From the NCBI GenBank assembly GCA_963773195.1, contig CAVZAE010000008.1, positions 1 through 64,000 of the forward strand: a stretch of 64,000 nucleotides of DNA. Reading direction: 5' to 3'. The notes under the pieces were generated by a model. It did no database searches, was not told the origin of the DNA, and was given only the letters and a program-made list of their open reading frames with translations. How positions within the stretch are numbered: the stretch's first letter is position 1; the number at the start of each line of letters is the position of its first letter. The DNA comes from CAIWHR01 sp963773195 (GTDB taxonomy: Bacteria; Pseudomonadota; Gammaproteobacteria; Burkholderiales; Casimicrobiaceae). Below are positions 54,932-61,732 of the stretch, piece by piece. Both the position numbers and the translations under genes were made by a program.

Positions 54932-56248
54932 TCACCGAGAACGTGCGGCGTCGGGATCCCTCATTATGGTAGGCATTCCGACCATGTACGGCTGCAACGC
55001 CGGGGGCACGTCGATGCCGCCGTCGGCACGCTGGTAGTTCTCCATGACGGCAACCAGCGCCCGACCGACCGCGAGGCCCGAGCCATTCAGCGTGTGCACG
55101 AGCTCGGTTTTCCCTTGCTCGTTGCGAAACCGCGCCTGCATCCGCCGCGCCTGGAATGCCTCGCAGTTCGAGCAGGACGAGATTTCGCGGTATGTGTTCT
55201 GGCCGGGCAGCCACACCTCGAGGTCGTAGGTCTTGGCGCTGGCAAAACCGATGTCGCCGGTGCAGAGCGCGACGACGCGATACGGCAGTTCGAGCCGCTG
55301 GAGGATCGTCTCCGCGTGTTGCGTCATCTCCTCGAGCGCTTCGTAGGACTTGTCCGGGTGCACGACCTGCACCATCTCGACCTTGTCGAACTGATGCTGC
55401 CGGATCATCCCGCGTGTGTCCTTGCCGTAGCTGCCTGCCTCCGAGCGGAAGCAAGGTGTATGGGCGGCGAGCCGGATCGGCAGCGCGTCCGACGGCAGGA
55501 TTTCGCCGCGAACGCTGTTCGTGAGGGTGATCTCGGAGGTCGAGATGAGATAGAGCGGACCGCCCTCGCCTTCGGCACCGCCCTTCGTCACCGAGAACAT
55601 CTCGGCTTCGAACTTCGGCAGCTGCGTCGTGCCGATCAGCGTCTCGGCGTTGACGATATAAGGCGTGTAGCACTCGGTGTAGCCATGCTCGCGCGTTTGG
55701 ACGTCGAGCATGAATTGCGCGAGCGCGCGATGGAGCCGCGCGAGGCCGCCGCGGAGATAGCTGAAGCGCGCACCGGAGAGCTTGGCCGCCGTCGCGAAGT
55801 CGAGCAACCCCAGGCGTTCGCCCAGGTCTGCATGGTCTTTCACCGGGAAGTCGAACACGCGCGGCGTGCCCCAGCGTCGGATCTCGACGTTATCGTCGGG
55901 GGTCTTTCCTACCGGCGTCGACGCGTGCGTGAGATTCGGCAAGTCGAGCAGGAAGTCGCGCAGCGAGGCCTGCACGCGGTCCAGCTCGCCCTCGAGACGC
56001 TTCGTCTCGTCGCCGATGCCCGCGACTTCCGCGAGGAGCGCGGAAGCGTCTTCGCCCTTGCCTTTCGCGGCGCCGATCCCCTTGGACAGCGCGTTGCGCT
56101 TGGCCTGCAGCTCCTGCGTGCGCGTCTGGATGTCCTTGCGTTCGCGCTCGAGCGATTCGAAGCGCGATGCATCGAGGGTTACGCCGCGCTTGGCGAGGCC
56201 CGCGATAGCCATCGGCAGATCGTTGCGCAAAAGATGAACGTCGAGCAT
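54932..56248 (-). CDS. serS: Seryl-tRNA synthetase
   Basis: 438 residues. The N-terminal helical arm (residues about 28-105) precedes class II motifs: TELPKFEAEMF region, motif 2 PCFRSEAGSYGKDTRGMIRQ and motif 3 GSGLAVGRALVAVMENYQ. It charges serine on tRNA-Ser, including the one at 26590-26683. It starts 20 bases after rarA and shares the conserved lolA-rarA-serS neighbourhood. Confidence 0.97.
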   Translation of the reverse strand: MLDVHLLRNDLPMAIAGLAKRGVTLDASRFESLERERKDIQTRTQELQAKRNALSKGIGAAKGKGEDASALLAEVAGIGDETKRLEGELDRVQASLRDFLLDLPNLTHASTPVGKTPDDNVEIRRWGTPRVFDFPVKDHADLGERLGLLDFATAAKLSGARFSYLRGGLARLHRALAQFMLDVQTREHGYTECYTPYIVNAETLIGTTQLPKFEAEMFSVTKGGAEGEGGPLYLISTSEITLTNSVRGEILPSDALPIRLAAHTPCFRSEAGSYGKDTRGMIRQHQFDKVEMVQVVHPDKSYEALEEMTQHAETILQRLELPYRVVALCTGDIGFASAKTYDLEVWLPGQNTYREISSCSNCEAFQARRMQARFRNEQGKTELVHTLNGSGLAVGRALVAVMENYQRADGGIDVPPALQPYMVGMPTIMRDPDAARSR

Positions 56249-56268
56249 GACTCGATTCTAGCAAACAC

Positions 56269-57585
56269 TCACGAATCTTCGCCGCGCGCCTTGCGATCGG
56301 CGGCGCGCAGATTATCGAGGCGCTCGCGAATCCTGGCCTCGAGCCCGCGCTCGGTCGGCTCGTACCACGTGACGTCGGGCATGTTGTCGGGGAAGTAGCG
56401 TTCGCCCGCGGCGAACGCATCTTCCTCGTCATGTGCATAGCGGTAGCCCTTGCCGTAGTCGAGCTGCTTCATAAGCTTCGTCGGCGCATTGCGCAGGCGC
56501 AGAGGAACGGGACGCGAGCCGTCTTCCTTGATGAAGCCGCGCGCGGCGCCGAATGCGGCGTAGACCGCATTGCTTTTCGGCGCACACGCGAGGTAGATCA
56601 CCGCCTGCGCCAATGCGAGCTCGCCTTCGGGCGACCCCAATCGCTCGTAGGTCTCCACCGCGGCGAGCACGAGCGAGAGCGCGCGCGGATCGGCAAGCCC
56701 AATGTCCTCGGTTGCCATCCTGATCATTCGTCGGCCGACGTAGAGCGGATCGGCACCGCCGTCGAGCATCCGGCACATCCAATAGAGCGCCGCGTCGGGA
56801 TTCGAGCCGCGCACCGATTTGTGCAATGCCGAGATCTGGTCGTAGAACGCTTCGCCACCCTTGTCGAAGCGGCGAAGACTGCGCGCGATGGTCGCTTCGA
56901 CGAAAGGCACGTCGAGCGGCGCCTTGCGGCCCTCGCCCGCGGCCGTGATCAGGTACTCGACCAGGTTGATCGCGCGGCGGCCGTCGCCGTCCGCGTAAGC
57001 GATCAACGCGTCGCGGGCCGCAGGCTCGAGCGTCACATGCGGCGCCGCGGTCGCGAGGGCGCGGTCGATGAGGTGTCCGAGCTCGTCTTGCGACAACGGC
57101 TCTAGGACGTAGACCGCCGCGCGCGACAGGAGCGCGCTGTTGACCTCGAACGACGGATTCTCGGTCGTCGCGCCAATGAACGTGACGAGGCCCTGCTCCA
57201 CGTAGGGCAGGAACGCATCCTGTTGCGCCTTGTTGAAGCGGTGCACTTCGTCGACGAACAGGATCGTGTGCCGCCCCGACTGCGCGAGGATCGCCTCGGC
57301 GCGGGCGACGGCGTCGCGAATGTCCTTGACTCCCGACAGCACGGCCGACAGCGCGATGAATTCGGCGCTGAAAGCGTCGGCCATGAGGCGCGCGATCGTC
57401 GTCTTGCCCGATCCCGGCGGCCCCCACAGGATCATCGAGTGGGGCTTTCCGGATGCGAAGGCGACGGCGAGCGGCTTGCCTGGCGCGAGCAGATGGCGCT
57501 GACCGACGACTTCGTCCAGCGTCTTCGGCCGCAGCCGGTTGGCGAGCGGGGCGGCGCGGTTCTCCGGAGTGAAAAGGTCGGTCAC
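56269..57585 (-). CDS. rarA: Replication-associated recombination protein A
   Basis: 438 residues. LANRLRPKTLDEVVGQRHLL, Walker A WGPPGSGKTTIARLMA, Walker B TILFVDEVHRFNKAQQDAFL, sensor I IGATTENPSFEVNSALLSR, and the MgsA C-terminal tetramerisation domain (ALYWMCRMLDGGADPLYVGR). A clamp-loader-like AAA protein acting at stalled forks. Confidence 0.95.
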   Translation of the reverse strand: MTDLFTPENRAAPLANRLRPKTLDEVVGQRHLLAPGKPLAVAFASGKPHSMILWGPPGSGKTTIARLMADAFSAEFIALSAVLSGVKDIRDAVARAEAILAQSGRHTILFVDEVHRFNKAQQDAFLPYVEQGLVTFIGATTENPSFEVNSALLSRAAVYVLEPLSQDELGHLIDRALATAAPHVTLEPAARDALIAYADGDGRRAINLVEYLITAAGEGRKAPLDVPFVEATIARSLRRFDKGGEAFYDQISALHKSVRGSNPDAALYWMCRMLDGGADPLYVGRRMIRMATEDIGLADPRALSLVLAAVETYERLGSPEGELALAQAVIYLACAPKSNAVYAAFGAARGFIKEDGSRPVPLRLRNAPTKLMKQLDYGKGYRYAHDEEDAFAAGERYFPDNMPDVTWYEPTERGLEARIRERLDNLRAADRKARGEDS

Positions 57586-57688
57586 GTCGATATCGATTGT
57601 CGGAGGCCGCGGGTCGCGTTGACCGGCCCGAAAGGCGCAGCGTACATTGACGGCGCTCCCCGATTATCCGGCATTTCCGAAATCCCCG

Positions 57689-58486
57689 ATGGCCGCTTCG
57701 CCTCCTCTTCGCGACAACCCGGTCAAGACCGCGCTCGCGGCCGGCCGTCGCTCGGGCGGCGCCATGGCGTTCGAGTTCTTCACGCCAGGCCTGCCGCAGC
57801 TATGCGTCCACGCCGGTGCCGAGTTCCTGCTGCTCGACATGGAGCACACGGGCGCGACGCTCGAGACGCTCAAGGTCCAGTGCGCGCTGTGCCGCGGTCT
57901 CCCGCTGGTGCCCCTGATCCGGGTGCCGCGCGGCGAGTACCACTTCATCGCCCGCGCCCTCGACGTCGGCGCGCTGGGAGTGATGATTCCGATGGTCGGC
58001 AGCGCCGCCGAGGCCGCGCACATCGTGGCATGCACACGCTATCCGCCGCTCGGACGGCGCGGCGCGGCCTTTGGCTTCCCGCACGACGACTACTCGGACG
58101 GCGACGTCGGCGCGAAGATCGCCGTTATCCACGAACGTACGCTAGTAATGGCGCAGATCGAGACGACTGAGGGTCTTGCCGACGTCGAAGCCATTGCGGC
58201 CACGCCCGGCATCGACGTGCTGTTCCTCGGCCATTTCGATCTCACCAATTTCCTCGGCATCCCCGGCCAGTTCTCACATCCCGACTACCTGAGCGCCCTC
58301 GACCGGATCGTCTCCGCCTGCGCACGCCACGGCAAGGCGCCGGGCTTCCTCGCCACGGACGGCGCGTGGGCCCGCGACTATCTCGCGCGCGGGTTCCGCA
58401 TGATGGCGTACGGCATCGACACCCTGATGCTGCGCGATGCGTTGCGCGAGGGCCTCGACGTGGTGCGCCAGGCTCCGACTCGATGA
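57689..58486 (+). CDS. HpcH/HpaI family aldolase
   Basis: 265 residues from the ATG at 57689. MAFEFFTPGLPQLCVHAG, FLLLDMEHTGATLETLK, the Arg in LIRVPRGEYHF, and metal Glu/Asp in MAQIETTEGLADVE and FLGHFDLTNFLG define the class II pyruvate aldolase TIM barrel. Substrate unknown; the family cleaves 4-hydroxy-2-oxoacids. Coupled by ATGA to the dehydrogenase gene. Confidence 0.88.
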   Translation: MAASPPLRDNPVKTALAAGRRSGGAMAFEFFTPGLPQLCVHAGAEFLLLDMEHTGATLETLKVQCALCRGLPLVPLIRVPRGEYHFIARALDVGALGVMIPMVGSAAEAAHIVACTRYPPLGRRGAAFGFPHDDYSDGDVGAKIAVIHERTLVMAQIETTEGLADVEAIAATPGIDVLFLGHFDLTNFLGIPGQFSHPDYLSALDRIVSACARHGKAPGFLATDGAWARDYLARGFRMMAYGIDTLMLRDALREGLDVVRQAPTR

Positions 58487-59508
58487 GCTCGACCTTTCGT
58501 GTCGGCATCACGCGCGACGTGCTCGATTCCCGCGGCGAGCCCGCGTTCGGCCGCGCGGCGCTCGCTGTCCTCGATGGGGCGTCCGGCGTCGAATGGGAGT
58601 ACCTTCCGGAGAAAGTCCGCGAGCTGTCGGCGGACCACGCGGCGCGCTACGACGCGCTCTACGTCAACATGGCGCGGACGCCCGCAAGCGTGGTGGCGCG
58701 GCCGGATTGCCGCTTGCGCGTCGTCGCGCGCCACGGCGTCGGCTACGACTCGGTTGATGTCCCGGCGATGACGCGCGCCGGCGTGATCGTGACCAACACG
58801 CCGACGGCGATGCCCCGACCGGTCGCGACCACCGCGCTGACGTTCATCCTTGCGCTTGCCGGCAAGCTGCTGATCAAGGACCGCCTGACGCGCGAAGGAC
58901 GATGGGACGAGCGGATGGACCACATGGGCATGGGGCTCACCGGCCGCACGCTGGGCGTCATTGGCGCCGGCGGGATCGGCAAGGAGATCCTGCGGATGGC
59001 GCGCGGTTTCGACCTGAAGCTCCTAGCGACCGACCCATTTGTCAATGCGATCGAGCTCGCGTACCTGGGCGCCCGCAAGGTCGAACTGAACACCCTCTTG
59101 CGCGAGGCCGATTTCGTCGTCGTGATCACGCTCCTGAACGAGCAGACGCGGCACCTGATCGGAGCACCGCAGCTAGCGTTGATGAAGCCAACCGCGTATT
59201 TCATCAACGTTTCACGTGGTCCGATCGTCGACGAGGCGGCGCTGGTCGACGCGTTGCACGCCGGCCGAATCGCCGGGGCCGGGCTCGACGTGTTCGAGCA
59301 GGAGCCCATCGATAGGGCGAACCCGCTCCTCGCGATGGACAACGTGATCGTGACACCGCACGCGCTCTGCTGGACCGACGAATGCTTTCACAACATGGCC
59401 TCCACAGGTCTCGCAAGCATCGTCGACGTGCTCGCCCAGCGGATCCCGGAGTTCATCGTCAACCGCGACGTGCTGTCCCATCCGCGCGTCGTCGACTGGA
59501 TCAAGTGA
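58483..59508 (+). CDS. D-2-hydroxyacid dehydrogenase (SerA-like)
   Basis: 341 residues from the ATG at 58483. NAD site LGVIGAGGIGKEILRMARGF, Arg in FINVSRGPIVDEAALVDAL, Glu in GAGLDVFEQEPI and the catalytic His in NVIVTPHALCWTDEC form the usual Arg-Glu-His set. No ACT domain, so it is not a regulated phosphoglycerate dehydrogenase. With the aldolase it may interconvert hydroxyacids and oxoacids of one pathway. Confidence 0.88.
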   Translation: MSSTFRVGITRDVLDSRGEPAFGRAALAVLDGASGVEWEYLPEKVRELSADHAARYDALYVNMARTPASVVARPDCRLRVVARHGVGYDSVDVPAMTRAGVIVTNTPTAMPRPVATTALTFILALAGKLLIKDRLTREGRWDERMDHMGMGLTGRTLGVIGAGGIGKEILRMARGFDLKLLATDPFVNAIELAYLGARKVELNTLLREADFVVVITLLNEQTRHLIGAPQLALMKPTAYFINVSRGPIVDEAALVDALHAGRIAGAGLDVFEQEPIDRANPLLAMDNVIVTPHALCWTDECFHNMASTGLASIVDVLAQRIPEFIVNRDVLSHPRVVDWIK

Positions 59509-60470
59509 CGCGCGGACGCGTGCTGGCCGCGTTGTGGCTCGGCCTCATACCACTGGCCGCCGCGGCGTTCGACCTCCAGGGCCATCGCGGCGCTCGCGGG
59601 TTGCGGCCGGAGAATACGCTGGCCGCATTCTCCTTCGCGATGGCGACGGGCGTGACGACGCTGGAGACCGATCTCGCCGTGACGAAGGATGGCGTGCTGG
59701 TCATCTCGCACGACCCCTTCCTCAATCCGGACGTCGTCCGCGAGCCCGACGGCCACTGGCTCGCGACCCGAGGCCCGCCGATCCACAGCCTCACGCTGGC
59801 CGAGCTCGTGCGCTACGACATCGGCCGACTCGATCCTGCCAGCCGCGTACGCACGATCGTTCCCCGAGCAGCGGGCGGACGACGGCCAGCGATTCCCGAC
59901 GCTCGAGCAGCTCTTCGCGCTCGTCAAGGCCGCGACGCCGACCCGGTGCGTCTCAACGTGGAGACGAAGATCGCGCCGGACGGGTCGTTTGCGACGGTTG
60001 ACGCCGAAACGTTCGCGGCGCTGACGGTTGACGCGATCCGCAAGGCCGGCCTCGAGCGCGACGTGACGATCCAGTCCTTCGACTGGCGCACGCTCATCGC
60101 CGCGAAGAAACGCGCGCCCGAGATCGGAACGGTCTGCTTGACGATCGAAACGGAGCGCGACGACACGGTGAAGCGCCGCGCCGACACGCCCTCGCCATGG
60201 CTCGGCGGTCTCGACCTGCGTGCGGTCGACGGCTCGCTGCCGCGTCTCGTCAAGGCGGCCGGCTGCGCCACGTGGAGCCCGTTCTGGCGCAACCTCACGA
60301 AGGCCAACGTGGCGGAGTCACACGCACTGGGCCTCACCGTGCTGCCATGGACCGTCAACGACCCCCGCGACATGGCGCGGCTGATCGACGACGGCGTTGA
60401 CGGCCTGATCACCGACTACCCGGACCGTGCCCGCCGGGTGATGGCGGACAAGGAAATCGCACTGCCCTAG
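59505..60470 (+). CDS. Glycerophosphodiester phosphodiesterase, with a locally shifted segment
   Basis: 321 residues from a GTG overlapping the dehydrogenase stop by four bases. A signal-like N-terminus (VLAALWLGLIPLAAAAF) precedes FDLQGHRGARGLRPENTLAA (catalytic His and Arg), TTLETDLAVTKDGVLVISHD (metal Glu, Asp and His) and PWTVNDPRDMARLIDDGVDG. Between about 59843 and 59941 the frame is wrong: another frame reads AYARSFPEQRADDGQRFPTL, then FALVKA, as expected for the family. Two opposite indels restore the frame afterwards, leaving about 33 altered residues. Predicted to split glycerophosphodiesters in the periplasm. Confidence 0.8.
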   Translation: MTRGRVLAALWLGLIPLAAAAFDLQGHRGARGLRPENTLAAFSFAMATGVTTLETDLAVTKDGVLVISHDPFLNPDVVREPDGHWLATRGPPIHSLTLAELVRYDIGRLDPASRVRTIVPRAAGGRRPAIPDARAALRARQGRDADPVRLNVETKIAPDGSFATVDAETFAALTVDAIRKAGLERDVTIQSFDWRTLIAAKKRAPEIGTVCLTIETERDDTVKRRADTPSPWLGGLDLRAVDGSLPRLVKAAGCATWSPFWRNLTKANVAESHALGLTVLPWTVNDPRDMARLIDDGVDGLITDYPDRARRVMADKEIALP

Positions 60471-60485
60471 CGCAAGAACGAACAA

Positions 60486-60503
60486 CCCCGCCACGCGGCG
60501 GGG
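60486..60503. terminator. Hairpin after the phosphodiesterase gene
   Basis: CCCCGCC and GGCGGGG form a seven-base-pair stem with loop ACGC, 15 bases after the stop codon. No T run. The position between convergent frames favours a terminator. Confidence 0.6.
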
Positions 60504-60534
60504 CTGTCGTCGACTCGCGCCAACGATCGATCCA

Positions 60535-60740
60535 TCAGGGCACGAACAGATCCTTGCAGTGCCCCGGCTGGGCCGGGCTGGAGCTGATGGCGCCGCTGTG
60601 CGGAATGCACTGGTCCGGCGGCAGCGCGACGTTCTGCTCGACCTGTTGCACGAGCAACGTGAACGCCGGTTGGGCGTGCGGCATGATCAGCTCAAGCTGC
60701 GGGAACGTGTCGTGGTGCTTCTCGATGATCCGCGGTGCTA
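60535..60740 (-). pseudogene. Start-less remnant downstream of lolA
   Basis: A minus-strand frame that opens inside the lolA end without a start codon reads IIEKHHDTFPQLELIMPHAQ, then PAFTLLVQQVEQNVALPPDQ, and ends CKDLFVP. Composition looks coding, but the first Met is 17 residues in and no ribosome site precedes it. Probably the 3' end of a gene whose start was deleted. Family not recognised. Confidence 0.4.
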
Positions 60741-61361
60741 TTCCCCTACGACGTCCGCGCCTTTCGGCGGAGTGAACGTGAACTGCGCGGCGTCCAGCTT
60801 CACGTTACGCTCGAACGCCTCGAACGCGAGCGTGGTGACATTGCCAAGCGTGTCGCGGAGCTCCATCGTCCGCGGCAGGTTGTCGCGGAAGCCGATTCGC
60901 ACGCGCTCGATGCCGGACTCCGCGGCGCGCGGGCGCGCGTCGACCCACTCCATTCCGTCCGTTGTGCCTGCGTCCGCGAGCTCGAAGTTCCGCTCGAGCG
61001 CGTTGTCGCCCGCGAGGAGCGCTGCGGGGCTCGCGCCGAGCGTTGCCTCCTGACGCCTGACGATCACCTGGTTGAGATCGCGGTCGTAGATCCAGAGCTT
61101 GGCGCCGTCGCCGACGATCAGCTGCTCGTAGGGTTTCTCGTACGCCCAGCGGAAGCGCCCGGGCCGCTGGAACGTGAAGGTGCCCGAGCTTTGCTGGGGC
61201 TCACGCACGCCCTTCGCCACCACCGATTGCCGGAAGGTCGCGCGCCCGCTCTTGGCACCGTCGAGGAACGCCTTGAGCTCAGCAAGTCCCGTCGCGTCGA
61301 CGCCCATCGGCGCCGCCGCAATGAGCGCGACCAGCAGTATCCGCGCGAGGCCGGCTTGCAT
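60738..61361 (-). CDS. lolA: Outer-membrane lipoprotein carrier protein LolA
   Basis: 207 residues from the ATG at 61361 (MQAGLARILLVALIAAAPMG), a signal peptide; a longer upstream frame is a shadow of the neighbour. GTFTFQRPGRFRWAYEKPYE and QLIVGDGAKLWIYDRDLNQV are the conserved LolA strands carrying the Arg that contacts lipoproteins. It ferries lipoproteins across the periplasm. Its ATG overlaps the stop of the preceding gene. Confidence 0.92.
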   Translation of the reverse strand: MQAGLARILLVALIAAAPMGVDATGLAELKAFLDGAKSGRATFRQSVVAKGVREPQQSSGTFTFQRPGRFRWAYEKPYEQLIVGDGAKLWIYDRDLNQVIVRRQEATLGASPAALLAGDNALERNFELADAGTTDGMEWVDARPRAAESGIERVRIGFRDNLPRTMELRDTLGNVTTLAFEAFERNVKLDAAQFTFTPPKGADVVGE

Positions 61362-61732
61362 CAGGTCCCGGGCATGTTGGCGAGGCAGTTGCCGACCGGA
61401 TCGAGGACCACGTACGAGTGATCGCGCGGCTCGTACTGCTTCTTGCCGTCGACGAGCTTCCACTGCCGGACGTAGACCCGCCACGAGTCGAGCGCGAACT
61501 CGGGATCGTAGTCGCAGCCGTCGACCCACCAGTCGGGGCCGCAGAACGCCTTGGGCATGAGCGCCTTCGCGCGCTCGGCGGCCTGCTCGGCGGTGATTCT
61601 AGGCGTCGAGGGCGGACGGTCCTTCGGGCAAAAGGCCGCGCCGTCGCGATAGACAAGGACCGGGCCTGCGGCGAGTGTCGTGGCGACAAGCAGCGCCGAG
61701 GCGGCCGTCGCACGGGCGAGCGGCGTCTTCAT
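61361..61732 (-). CDS. Hypothetical exported protein between ftsK and lolA
   Basis: 123 residues from the ATG at 61732, with a signal peptide (LARATAASALLVATTLAAG). A conserved-looking block PEFALDSWRVYVRQWKLVDG follows four Cys-containing positions (AFCPKD, AFCGPDWWVDGC, GNCLANM), which could form disulfides. I do not recognise the family. Its start overlaps the ftsK stop (ATGA) and its stop overlaps the lolA start, so all three are tightly coupled. Confidence 0.65.
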   Translation of the reverse strand: MKTPLARATAASALLVATTLAAGPVLVYRDGAAFCPKDRPPSTPRITAEQAAERAKALMPKAFCGPDWWVDGCDYDPEFALDSWRVYVRQWKLVDGKKQYEPRDHSYVVLDPVGNCLANMPGT

